Origin: Lingula anatina
Lineage: Eukaryota; Brachiopoda; Lingulata; Lingulida; Lingulidae
Direction of reading: 5' to 3'
DNA: 64,000 nucleotides
NCBI RefSeq assembly: GCF_001039355.2
Contig: NW_019775620.1
Span: 208,653 to 272,652, forward strand
Shown here in pieces: positions 46,701 to 60,518 of this stretch. Both the position numbers and the translations under genes were made by a program. The notes beneath the pieces were generated by a model. It was not told the DNA's origin, did not search any database, and saw only the letters and a program-made list of their open reading frames with translations. Numbering within the stretch: the stretch's first letter is position 1; each line of letters begins with the position of its first letter.

Positions 46701-48663
46701 TCTCTAGCTCTTTCTCTCCCTCTCTCTCTCTTTCCCTGTTTCTCTTTCTTTCTCTCTCTCTCCACTCTCTTCTCCCCCCCCCCTCTCTCTCCCTCTCTCT
46801 CACCTCTTTCTACTGGGGTCTGGGAGACCTCCCTGGTTCTCTCCCCCTCCCCTACAATGGTGGCAGCAGAGACCTGGAAGGTGTACATTCTGTTCTGTAC
46901 CAGACCAGTGACACTGTAGCTAAGCTGGCTGGGAGGGACCTCCACACGGTCCAGGATCTCCTGGAGAAATAAATGCAAAGTAATAATGTAGGTGCAATGA
47001 TTGCACCAGCAGTACTGGAAGCACAACTAGCACAATCTCAGTCTCTCCACTTTTGATTTGCATAAGTGAGAAGTAGTCCACCTGACCTGCTAGCCTTTTT
47101 ATTTTGGCAGACATTTGAAAGTAGTGAGACAGTCAGGACCTTAGCTTAGGAGATCTTAGAAGATAGTAAAAAAAGTAAGCATATGACATTTATGTTATTG
47201 TTTAAAAGTAATGTTATTCACACTTTATTGTTACATTGTAGGTGCATGTTTAAAATAAGAGAATGTACTGTTAGTGTTTGGTCTCACAATAGTGTTACAA
47301 TAGTGTTAGCAATGTCATATGTGAGGGAAACGTGGTTTACTCAACAGCACCATTTTTATTGCACTTAATTTTATTTAGGTTTTAACACTTAAGGTGAATG
47401 AGACCAAGTGTACATAGCCAACTTATTAAAGAAGTACGGAGTTAATGGTAAGTTTATGTTATGACAATGTATAATTGCTTTGTTGGATATTCATATTCCT
47501 AATGGGTTTAGTCGTGAGTAGAGCTAACTGGTTGTGTTATCAAAAACAAGCTGTCAAATTTATGGAATGATAAATATGTAGCTTTTATTGTGTTAATGAG
47601 GAATTAAATGCCTTTAATAAACAGCTAGTGTTTGGAAATTTTATAATAACATGTAAATTTGGCTTGATGAGATTGTTTCATGAGATATTTATCATTTATT
47701 TATTTGTTATTTGTTTTCCTTTTAGTTTCATTTGTTGATTCAGAAAAGAATAAAGAATACAGTACAACCCGTCAGCATTCCCTCTCTTACCTGTCTGACT
47801 ACAAGTAATAATAATAATAATAATAATAATAATTTATTCAGCTTATTTTCAATTTAGACAGGCTGTAAAATGGGCACCATTTTGAAGGAGAAAAACATGC
47901 AGGTCCAGGAGAACGGGGAAGGGAACCAGCAATGCAGAAATCAAGACGTCAGGGCTAGACTGGAACACCATAGGCAAATTAGCTCAAGAGAGAGAAAATT
48001 GGAGGTTTCGTGTGTCTGCCTTATTTGACCCTAGTAGTAGTTACGAATAGCTTTAACTAAGTACAGGTAGGTAAGTAATATATATATGTAAAATATACAT
48101 CAATGTATAACTCATTTATAATATAAAATAAAGTGTATTTCAGGAAAGATTCACTTCTTTTCTAATTATAAGTCATACATGCATTTAGTATCCACGCTTA
48201 GGCTTTTCTATAAAAGTGAAGATGAGCATATACATTTTTGACAGGGCGTACCTTTCCCATGGCATCATTGTGCTTGAAGTAGATGATGTATTTCTGTATT
48301 ATTCCATTTGGTCTCAGAGGCTTTTTCCATGTGATGAGTATGCTGCTCTCATTCATGGCAAGAGCTTTCACGTCTGCTGGCTGACCAGGCTCTGATTAAA
48401 AAATTCATTCAAAAATTTTATCAATTTATTGGAATATGTTGTTCATTGGTTATAAGTAATAAAGTTTTTTATGAAATTCCCCAATCAAAATGGCCAAATT
48501 GTGTTTTCAAAAAGCAATGGATGATATCAACTTATTCTTCCTGTTCTTCATATACCCATATACTAGTATAAAAATTGAAAGGGCTTGACAAACAAAAAAT
48601 AGTCAACTTTAAAGGTGATCTTAATCAGCTATGAACACTAGTTAGTATGCACAAAGACACTCA

Positions 48664-48701
<38 letters not shown>

Positions 48702-51700
48702 GACATAACATACCATCCTGTTCTGTCCTGACATAGATGGGGGCACTGCGGACCCCCTCCCCCATTCTAGTGTAGGCCAGCACCTGCAGACTGTAGTTGG
48801 TGAACTTCTCCAAGCCGTGGATGTCTGCATTGATGTTCTTAGTGGTAATCACCTGGGCATCACTTTCATCTGAAATAACAGGGAAGTAGTTCTTCTAAGT
48901 GTCTGAGTGTGACAGATGACATAAGAATAGCCACAAAAATATAGTGTCCAGCTAAAACATGTTAATTTAGTAAAAAAAAAACTCTAAAATTATAAAATCA
49001 AATGATCTTGATGCCATAAAGGCTGTTTACTAGTAGGATCTGTCTCAGCAGGGATTCTCCCTTGGTACAGAAAATATAATCAGTTTACTTGTCTGGCACC
49101 CAACCTCGCAAAGCAACATGAACAACATCATGGACCACAAAGTTTTCCCAACTTTACCCAAATACTACAACAGGAGTGGCCTACCTTCATCAGGGGTGAC
49201 AGGCTTGTAGAGCACCTTGAACCCCAGCAGCACACCATTGAGGGTGTAGAAGGGGGGTGGTGCCCACAGAACCCGAATGCTGACAGAACTCAGGGGTGTG
49301 GCCTGCACGCTCTGGGGTGGTCGGCTGGGCACTGGGGGTGAACAGAAGAATGTATGAATGGATGAAATTTATTTTTTATCAAATTTTGGGGAAAACTCGT
49401 CTCATTAGAAAATATTTCAATCTTGTTCTGTCTTTTAAAAGGTAATACCTAAAGAAGACATGAAATTATTGATAAGAGCTTTATATCAATCTGCTGCCCA
49501 ACAAGTATGAACATGCACATAGGAGCAATGGTCTTTATTTTTAAATAAAACACATTATCATAAACATATCTGTCTTATAATTTTATAAAATCATCACAGT
49601 AGTATCACTTTCTATGGCCCTGCCCACTAAACAGTGAGCAGCAAATCGCAATTAACTCACCATCCTCTAGTGTCATGACAACACTGTCAGGTGACTTAGG
49701 CCCTGCCCCCTCAGAATTAAATGCCTGGATGTGGAGCGCATACTTGGTAAACTTCTCCAAGTTGGTTATGGAGTAGTGCCGAGTGAAACCTTGACTGTTT
49801 TGTCTTGTGATGTAGATATAAGGTGTACTGCTGTTATAGATTTTGTAGCCAACGTAGTAGCCCTGGATGACGCCATTTTGGTGCTCTGGGAGTGGAGGCT
49901 GGAAAAGTTAGCATCACAGTACTGTACCAATACGTAACGTAAGGACAAGAACTGAGGACTTTTATTCTATTATTGGAAAAATGATAAGGAATATATTACC
50001 ACTAAAACTTTTTTTACTAATTGCTAAAATTGTATTTTGGATGACACTCTGATTACAAATTGAAGGAAAGCATCGTCCTTGTACCTTAAAAATGTCTAAT
50101 ATATAATAATTTACATCCATAGATGAATAGTATAGATGTCACGTGTAAAAATCTTAAAGATGCATACAAAGCCAGCATATAGTTTCAAGTAGATTAACTA
50201 TGAGAATTCCCAAAAGGCATTGTTTAATTTAACCCGAAAATGATGTTTGAACAGATTTTTCTGCTAGCATTCTATGCTGTATGTCAATGGGGCAGAAAAG
50301 TAGGTCACTAAAGTAGGTTAAATTTCTGACCAAAAATTTAAGGGAAGGAGCAGTCTAAAGGTCTTTTATGGCTGATCGAATGATCTATTCAGTTTATCCC
50401 TTGGCATGTCGAATTTATTTGAGTCGTATAAGAAACTAGTAGAAGTGGTTTATATGTGTTACTGGGAATCCACGCTACACCGATGCTCAGTTAGTATGTA
50501 CCTTTAAAGGCACTATTTCTGAGAATCAAAGTAATCTCACCTGCCAGGTGACTTCCAGAGACTGTGAACCTGTAGCTTTCAGCTGTATGTCAGTGGGAGG
50601 ACCTGACGGGGCTGGAACAGAATCATTTGGAATTGGAATCCTTTGCACATTACACATTTTGGGTAAAGAGAGTGAAATATAACTGTTTCATATTTTAGTA
50701 TATTTCCCAATAATAAAAGTGAATTTTATGCTTTTTTTAGCATATATCGTTTGCCTTTTTAAGAAACGAGATTTCTTTCTTTTGTCATAGAGTACAAAAC
50801 CATATCATGATACTGACAATAAATTCTCAAATCAGCAAGACAATAATCTTCAAATCAACAATAAAAGAACTTTAAAGCTACTCAGATATTTATTTTTGTC
50901 AATATATTTCTAGTCAGAGTTTATAAACATACTTTAATTTGTAAATTATAAAATGATACAACATTTACAGTAGAATAATTGTTATCTTTAAAACTCTTAC
51001 CCTCCTCTCGAGTTGTAAAATTCACAACATCACTTGGTAGACCCTCTCCCAGTTTGTTTACTGCAAGCATGCGGACACTGTAGTTATAGGCAGGGTGGAG
51101 ACCATGGAGCGTTGCCATGGTAACATTAGGTAAAGTGGTCAAGTTCTTGGTACTGGGAGACCACACATCTGTGGAAAACACAAAAATGAATTTTGACAGT
51201 CGAGAAAGAATTTTTTTACATTAACATTGTATTAATTTGCAATATGATAAATTTACTGTATCAAGTGAATGGCAAGTATCCAAGCATATCTAATATTTTA
51301 TACAAAAACTTAACAGTTATGACTGTAACAAATTTTTGCCAAACTGTGTAAGCCTTTTTCCTATTTGTCATGGCCAAAAGAAATCTCTCAATAAGCTTCA
51401 ATGTTCAAACTCATGATTCCTGAGGATTAGCTTTAAAACACTGAAATATTTAAACATTTATTTTATTTATTCACTATCAAATCCTATTTTCTGAGCCTTG
51501 CCTGTGAAATTTTTGTACTGTATCACATAGTTGAGGAGAAGACTGTTGCCATTAAAAGGGGCCCTCCAGGAAATACTGGCAGAGCGGCTCCACTTGGACC
51601 CCACTTCAACATCCACTGGAGCCTCGGGTTTTTCTAAAAATTAAAATAAGCATATTTTTTCTGTTTAAGGTGGATTTACACAGGTTTTTCTATTTAAAAA

Positions 51701-54700
51701 ATTAGAATTTTTTTCTGTTTAAGGCGGATTTACACAGGTTTTTCTATAAACAAAAATAGGCATTTTTTTTTCTGTTTAAGGTGGACTTACACTGAAGATA
51801 AGTCCACCTTTTTCTGATCTGCAAGAGGTGTGTATATTCTGCCTTAGAGAAACCTTGTGATTTCTCTTTTCTTTTAGTCATCTGAATAAGATAAGTTGGT
51901 TATTGGTGCCTAATTACCTAGCACTGTAAGTTCAATCAGTAACGTATCATCCCCAAAGGCATTCTTGGCAATACAGACATAAAAACCAGAATCTTCTCTC
52001 ACTGCAGGGTTGATGGTCAGCTTGGTGGTGCGCCCTCTATCTGTATTGTGCAGTATCAAAGCAAGCCTGTAAAGATGAAAGAGAAGAAAAACATTTATTA
52101 AAATATGCAAAACTCAATGAACAAACCAGAAGCTCAGATTTTACCCCTGTAACCATCCAATTTCTCTTACTTACAATTATTTAATTTCCAACACAATCTT
52201 TGGATATGGAGATAGTCCTTTTCTCTCCCCAAAAACTGCATAATAAACAAAACTCAAAACCAAGCAATTTTTATATCCCCAGGCCTTCAATATTACAGTA
52301 AAATTGCCCTCCTCTTCCATTATATTATATTTTTTAACCCCTGCTCCCCTCCCAGCCAAATCATGGATCCACCAATATAGCACACCTCTGATTATTCTGC
52401 CAGTTCAGCTGTTCCCCGTTAAAGCTCCAGCCGAGAGACATAGGCATGTCTCCAATAGCATCACAGCTGATGTTAATACTGGCCCCCTTCAGGACAGAGT
52501 GGTTCCTCTTGTTTTCATCAAATCTGGCTGGTACTGGAATTAGGACAGAGATCAGTTTTTAATTTCAAGGCAGAAAATACAGTAAATTTGATAAAATTAA
52601 TGAGGAATAATTGAAAATACATCTGGATATGTCACATTATATTTGTTATATATACTCCCTTCAGAGTTTTAAATCTGATATCAGGAATGCCTACTTTGCT
52701 GTAGGACTAAATACACAAATTAAACATATATTTTAGTTAACAAATTTTATCATGGAAATGTTATCATATTTCCCACAACAATATTTTGTCAGCATCTTTA
52801 GTTTTGAAAGTATAACCAAAAATGAAAAATCTTTAAAAAAATAAAATATTGGGGAAAAAAAGGATTCTCAAATTTCAGACTAATTACCATTATGATATTC
52901 AAGATTTAAAAATTTTAAAAGCCCCACTTACTGTGTACATTCAGGAATACCACTTTGCTAAGTCCCGTCCCGATTCCATTACTGGCATGACAGAGATAAT
53001 ACCCATGATCCTCCTCTCTGGCCTGGTTGATGACCAGGGTACCATTGGGGAAGAGGTGGCGGTGGGGGCGGCCATTGGGCGCGGTTTCAGAGAAGTCCAT
53101 CACCTGGTAGTTGCCAGGGTTTTCACCTGTAGAAAAATTTCAAGTGTGAACAGATATAAAGGAAAAATTGCTTAAATTCCCAGCATTTTCTTTTTACCCT
53201 TTTTCTTTGTTTGTTTGTTTGTTAGCTATAAAATATCGAAGTCAAATACAAGATTTTTAGTAAAGTGGAAACAATTTGACCATGTCACCTACGAGAAAAA
53301 GGACAATTCTGAAATTTCCAGGAGTTATTCATTTATTTATTTATTTCATTTAATTATTTTTTTTCTTTTTTTTTTTTTTTGCTATTCAAATGTCTTATGA
53401 GTATAGTATGTCTTAAGTAAATTGAAATGATCATGACTATACATCACCTACCTTTGGCTTTCTTCCACATGACGGTGGGTTCTGGGGTACCTGTACTCTG
53501 ACAGTGAAGCAGCACAGTCTGACTGAGGACCACAAAGGAATTGGAAGGCTCCACAACCCAGCGAGGAGGCACTGAAAACAATACCAATTATAGTTATTTG
53601 TAATTCAAATAAAACAAGTCAAGGTATGTTGTGAAATTCTTTGCTAGAAGCATAGGAAAAAGGTGATTTTAAAAATTTACTGTAAATATGCAACATATGT
53701 ATATAAAGGCACACACTTAAAGGAGAGAGAGAGAGAGGGAGAGAGAGAGAGAGAGAGAGATGTGTGGTTACCATCTACATGCAGTTCAGCAGTGTAGTTC
53801 ACCATGGCAGCACTGTTTTGAGCTATACAGGTGTAGTTGCCATTGTGTTGAGGGGTCACATCTCCTATCATCAAGGTGCTCATGTATGGACCTAGCCTCT
53901 AGAATAATGAATAAAGTCATCATAAGGATTGCACTTAGAAAAAATAATGGATTAAATCCATTTAGAAAATATATACGAAAAGAATAAGGGTATTTGATAT
54001 TTTTAAGCAATTCTAAAACTAACTTATCACTCGCATATGCATTCTGGAACATATTGATTAAAAATGCTGGAAACCAAGCGGTGATTGTGTATAAAATTAA
54101 ATTATTGTGATAGCAAATTAAATCTCGAAAAAATATATGTATATATTTGAACAAGAATATTGTTTTAATTTACAGTCTTCAGTCAGTTTTAAATATTTAT
54201 TTTTGGTTCAACTTACCTGTACAGTAATACCAAGATCAAGGGGAATGGCTTGACCATCCTTGAGCCAGCTCAGTGTTATTGGGGTATCTCCAGAGCTGAC
54301 CATACAGGACACTGACACACGGTCACCCTCCTTTCTTTTTGGGAAATTGAATCTGTCAATTCTGGGTGGTTCTGAAAAATATTAGAAATGTAAATGAACC
54401 TCTAGAGTAATATATTGCTATGAGGAAATTTATTTAAAAATTGTTATTTTAATATTTATCTTTCATAATAGTTAACACTGTCAATTGTGAGTGACTCTGA
54501 AAAGTATTTGAAAATTTTAGTTTAGTGTTTGGCTTAATTCTTTTATGTCACATCTGTTACTATGAAAAGTGATTTGCAGTCACCCAAAATCGCCAAGTGC
54601 ATCTTTACATGTGAAATTTAATACAGTAAACATATTCCAAACATATTTTTCTTTCAAACTTTCAACACTTTCAAAAGTGAAGTAGCAGCAACAGAAGATC

Positions 54701-54966
54701 GACATTTAGAACAGAACATCAACTTACCCATGACTTGCACATGTACACTTCTGCTTGCTATCTGCCCTTTGTTGTTTGAAGCAGTGCATACGTAGGCGCC
54801 TTCATCATACGACTTCTGCACATTCTCCACGGTGAGTACTCCAGCCGTGGACACTGCTTGACGGTGGTTAATAGGCAGGGTGTGACCGCCTGAAATAGCA
54901 CCACATGCTTAAGTCACCATGGTTTCTATACAAAGACCTCGGCCTGGCTGGCACAGTGTATATTGC

Positions 54967-54999
<33 letters not shown>

Positions 55000-55041
55000 T
55001 TCATTTTATTTTTGTCTAGTACTTGAATAAATTCAAACAAA

Positions 55042-55098
<57 letters not shown>

Positions 55099-58000
55099 AA
55101 ACCAAATTAATATCTGAAAATCTAAAATTAAATTTTTCAATGTACAAAGAATACATTCAGAAAACTCTCCACAGGTTAAAAATATTAGATTTAATACCTT
55201 ACCTTTTGACCACTCTATACTCTGTAGAGGAAATCCCGATGCATAACAAGGTATTACAAGTTTATCATTGGCTACCGCGCTCACATTCTTCATGGGTCGT
55301 ATGTAAGGCACTCCTGATTAAAAAGTGAAGCATAAGTTAGGGTTCAACTATTGCACCTCTATACAAAAACAGAACATTATTATTTACCAAACCTTCTGTC
55401 AGAATTTAGGCACAGTAAGAGAGAGAACATGTGCTTGCTCGTAAATTACATTTCACTCGTTTTTAAAAGGGCAACAGATATGAACCAATACTAACAATAC
55501 CAGCTAAAAAACAAGATGAGACGAATTCTAGACAACATATAACAATGATATAAATAAAGTAATTGCAGTAAAACAAACTTACCATAAATATTGAGTCGAT
55601 TTTGATGGGCCAGACTTCCGACTTTATTTTCAGCAAAACAGCGATATAATCCACCATCTTCAACTCTGAGGTCAGTAATGTTTACGTGACTAATGACGTC
55701 ACCTTGTGGTGTAACGTAATAGCCCATGCGGAATCTGCCATTTTTGGGGATCTCTCCCGCATCCAGTGTCCACGTGACATTTGGGATGGGGTTCCCAGAT
55801 GCAATGCATTTCAGAGATATTGACGTGTGTTGCTGCATGTACTGCTCTTGAAACACTCCGTGAAACAAAGGCTTGGCGGCTAAGATCAAGAAAAATAGAT
55901 GTCAAAAATAAAATCATATGAACTGATTTTTAACCAGTAATTAAAAAGTAAAATAGGCCCTACTGGTGAAATGCAAAATGCACACTGATTTAATTAGTTT
56001 ACCTGCGTAGACCTTTAAAAGCGGATAGCGTCTCTCTACAGATTCCATTTTTACATTCTAACAACTTTGTACGGAGAATATTAACTATTTGCCCATCTAA
56101 CAATTTTAAAGCTCATAGGCCCTATATATACTTATTCTTCAAAACTGTCCTACCTCCCAAATCCAGCTGAGCTGACCCCTGGGCATTGTCTTCCTCATTG
56201 GACGCCACGCACTGGTACATCCCCTTGTCCATCCTCTGGACACTGGCCAATCGCAGCACGCGGTCATTTTCAAATGACACGTGGTCGTCAGCCGTAAGCA
56301 GGCGGCCATCCTTAAACCACGTGACGGAGGAGACAGGGTAGCCATGAATGGAACAGTTAAGAGACGCCGGGTCACCCCCGTCTATGGTTTGCCGTGTTGG
56401 AGTGACGCTGACTGATAATGGAGCTATAGGGAAATTATTTTGATTTATTAATCGTTATATTTTGGGGGTAAAACAGATTTTTAGGTAAGAATTATTGACG
56501 GTAAGCATTAGAAATTCCTGATGGTTTGTTATTAACTGATAAGAAAATGTCAATTTTTCAAATTCTACACGTAAATGTGCCAGTTTTAGTTTACTTTAGT
56601 ATGTGATGCCCCGTTGACGTTAGACGCTGTTGCAGTGCGGGGCCACACTTAGTTCTGTTATATAAAGAGAGGCTACCCAAAAACTTCTTACCCGATATTG
56701 TAAGTTGCGTAGCTGCCGTTTTAGAGCCGAGCGTATTGGATGCCGTACAAATATACGTCCCTGAGTCGCTGGTGACTACGTTTCGTATCACAAGATTCCC
56801 TCCTCTCTGGAACACCTTGCTTTGGTCTGTGACGACTGCAGTGCCATCTTTTGTCCATGAATATCGCGGCAGGGGGTATCCAGTCGCTGTGCAGGGTAGC
56901 TCTACGGTGTGACCTTCTTGTAGTTTGATTTGGGATACTGTGTCTTGTATATGTGGAGGGCTGTTGATGGTTGCTGTATAAATGGGTCAGATGAAATACA
57001 GGTTATCCCCAAAATCTATTTGAAATTTAAGTCGCTCGTGTCTTTATTTGGTTAAAAATTTAATGATTTTATTTCAAATTAAATTAAAAAAGTGCGCCTG
57101 GCAAGTTCTTAGAAATGACACCTGGAGTGTGTAATCCGATGGTATTTTATCAAATGAAATATATAAATGAAGCAAAATCGGCTCTGATGCTTTGAGCGCT
57201 TGCACCATATTACTGAAGTTTGAAGTATGCACTGCTCATAATGTGACGTTGGCGCGGTTGGCATTTGGCTTTTCAACGGTTAGCCCAACTTCGATGGTTG
57301 GCTTTCCGACATTAAGCCGAAGTTGGCCACCCAACCAAGCCAACATTGGACCAACGGTGGGCCAATGCCGTCCTGCCACCTGGGTGGAGCCTTTTTTTTT
57401 ACCTGCTATCACGTTGAGCGAGGCGGGTAGACTGGCTTTTTGGTCTCCAGTCAAGACGTTGTTTGTAATACATCTATATGTTGACTGTGTGTCTTCGTCT
57501 CTAAAATTTCGTATGTGGAGTTCACCAGAGGGAAGGATACTGTATCTGTCGTCTAAAACGAAAGTAGATATGAGAGGTATGAAAACGAAAGTGAAAAGTG
57601 TTGAAGATTTTTTGTCATACCATGTGTAGATTGTGTGTCATGTTGTTGTGTTCAAGTAGAACAAAATGTGATAGAAACTTATTTGTCTGATAAAAAGAAA
57701 TGAAACACACGAGATATGAGAACGAATGTGTAAAATTTCAGAGAAACGAAAGGTGTGATTTGTGTCAACGAATGTTATTTGATGTACATCTTGATGAAAT
57801 CCTTTCATTTGCCGCACATTTTACCTGGTTTTATCACAGTGTTCGACTTCCACCATCCCGTGATGTTGACGTAATCCTTGACGATGTACGGGTTGATCTC
57901 ACAGCGGAACACGGCGGTCGTGCCTCTCATTGCCCACACATCGTTCACTCGGACATTGTAGGACTTGTACTGTTCTATTAGCACTGTAGAAAAAATAAAA

Positions 58001-60364
58001 CAAAACTTATGGTATTTTATTTTTAATTCTGAAACTCTTAAACCCTAAAAACTTAACAAAAATATTTAAAGATATGTGGTATACAACAAAAAGATGGAAT
58101 GGGAGAAGATTATCCTCCACTCGCACTTGGTCTCAGTTAAGAGTTATTAGATAGGTATCTGAGGATTAAGGGGACGTGCGCGTTGGCCGTTCCTCCTCTT
58201 TCGAACAGTGTGTTTAATTTAACAGCATTGCAGCTAACACATTAAGGTGCAAGGTTCCTGATTCTGACGGGGCCATAGGTAACTCGACGCCTTAAGCCAT
58301 TGTTTGAAGACCATACTGAGGGGGGGGGGGGGGAGTCACATTTAGACATTGAAGGCAAAGATTCAGTATTTATTCATAACCTTATTTTTCCAGTAATAAA
58401 GCTTGTGGTATTGTGAACGATCTACGGCACAGTTATCTGTGGTCAATGTGAACGTGGCCTGTGATTTGCCTTTCGAGCACAAACATTTCAAGACCCAGTT
58501 CTATCGACGAAGCATTTAGGAATCAGTGTACGTATTGAAATAATAATCGCCGATGCTTTTTACCCCCCAAGTCTTATTTAATGTTTAAGTGTGTTTAAAT
58601 ATACTCTTGCTGGAAGAACGTTAGTATTTGTATCTAGTTACTTCAACCCGTTTGCTTAAACGATTCTGAGCCGAGCTCCTTCTTTTCTCTTTATCTCCGC
58701 TAATTTCTTTGTCTACAAAGTCGAAGTGACTTGTCTAGGAAACAAATACTAAGATGATATGATACTGAAAGTTTCGCCCTGCAAGTAAATAGAAACGCCT
58801 TGCTGCTGTAAATCTAAAGTAGATTAAACTAAGTTGACTCCTGATTATTTTTTTTCGGCTTGCCAAACAACAAAATACAAAAACAACAAAACAGTCATAA
58901 AGAAACTAAATTAAACAATAAAACATTAGTCGCAAAAGAAAGAAATCTGAAAATGGCTTTATAATATTTGAACTGTTGCTCTGGATACAGAGACAAAACT
59001 CGATTCTAGTTTTTGGTCGACTTATACAAAAAACAAAGAGACAATTTAGGTTTTAAAAGGTTAATTACCCTGGGAGAAGACCATGGCCTGTGATTATGGT
59101 ATCCCCAAAACCACTCAAAACGTATCTCTTTATCACAACACTGCGACATAATTTCGATGTTGACACTATTACTACTAATAACAACAGTTTGGGTATAATA
59201 ACATGACGTGTTTTGGTAATTTTCAGAAAACGAAATAGAGTTTTTTAAACAAAACCAAGTTTAATTTACTCGTCGAGAAGCAAGAATGGCAACTCCATCA
59301 GGAGTAACGCACGTTTCTGTTCATTTCGATAATAATCCTTAAAAAATAAAGAACGAAATTAATGAATCGAGATAAATCGAGAGGCGGAAATTGCTTAAGG
59401 GAAGTCAGCTAAGAGAGCTGGAACAAAGCAGCATAAAAGCGTTCGTTAGTCTTCATTGGGGCGGTTGAATTTAACGGTAATGCCAATAGCTTGAGGAATG
59501 TAAGTTCCATTGTCCCAAGTACGAGAGAAGCGGATGAAGTCGGAAATTGTTTTTACGAAAAAAAATCTGAAAAAATGAATGCAAGAAAAAATCGTTTGAA
59601 ATTAAATACGTAGTACGAGGCTTTTCCGCCGAAGATGTATGGAAGAGAGTTAGATAATGACTGCCATTGTTCTTTGGGTATACTCTTCCAAAAACAAAAT
59701 AAAAAGAAAATCGTTGACAATTCAGTTTATAATACGCAAACTTTTCTCCGCCTAATGACTGTTGTTCGACCGCCTGCATTTAGTCTCCGATGAAAGCACT
59801 TTGTCCTAATCGAGTGTTCGGCGCTGATTCAATACAAACAAGAATTCCCTGGAAACGCTTTACAATTTTACGTGAATAAGAAACACCATCCCTTTCGGAC
59901 GTCCACGGCCTGTGACAACACGCACTATAATTAAGCAGGCCTGTGACAATGGGGAGATGACAAACGACCTAACAATTAATTGCTGTTACTCCGATGTTGA
60001 CCGAATCGAGCCGCGTTCAATTAATCAATCCATGTTTCACTACGGCTAATTAAGCCACCAAGAAACGCAAACCCTGAAACCATTAACCCTCCTTGTCCAC
60101 GCCACGATGACCCCTGGCTAACCAGTAAAAATTGTTTTTAAATGGGACGTCTGGCCACTCGCCCCTGGTCAGCGGATATTTATGTTGTGTCAATGCATTG
60201 TCCGTTATATGAAATTAATTCCACTACATAAGAAAAGATTGGTGGATACGTGTATCAGTTTGGTAGATACGTATGTGTTTATGGATGTTTGGGGGATGCA
60301 AAAGGGGGCGTCTGCACGTTTACTTTCCATAGTGCGCTCGACCTTTGTTTAGCGCGTGTGTCAA

Positions 60365-60418
<54 letters not shown>

Positions 60419-60472
60419 GTTGATGGTGATAAAGCAAAAAACACAAAATATTTTCATAAAATGGGCAAGGTA

Positions 60473-60518
<46 letters not shown>

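Noticed and set aside
57236-57454. Minus-strand open frame continuing past the Ig2 exon
   Set aside because: Beyond the donor at 57403 it is read-through into the TTGGC-rich repeat.
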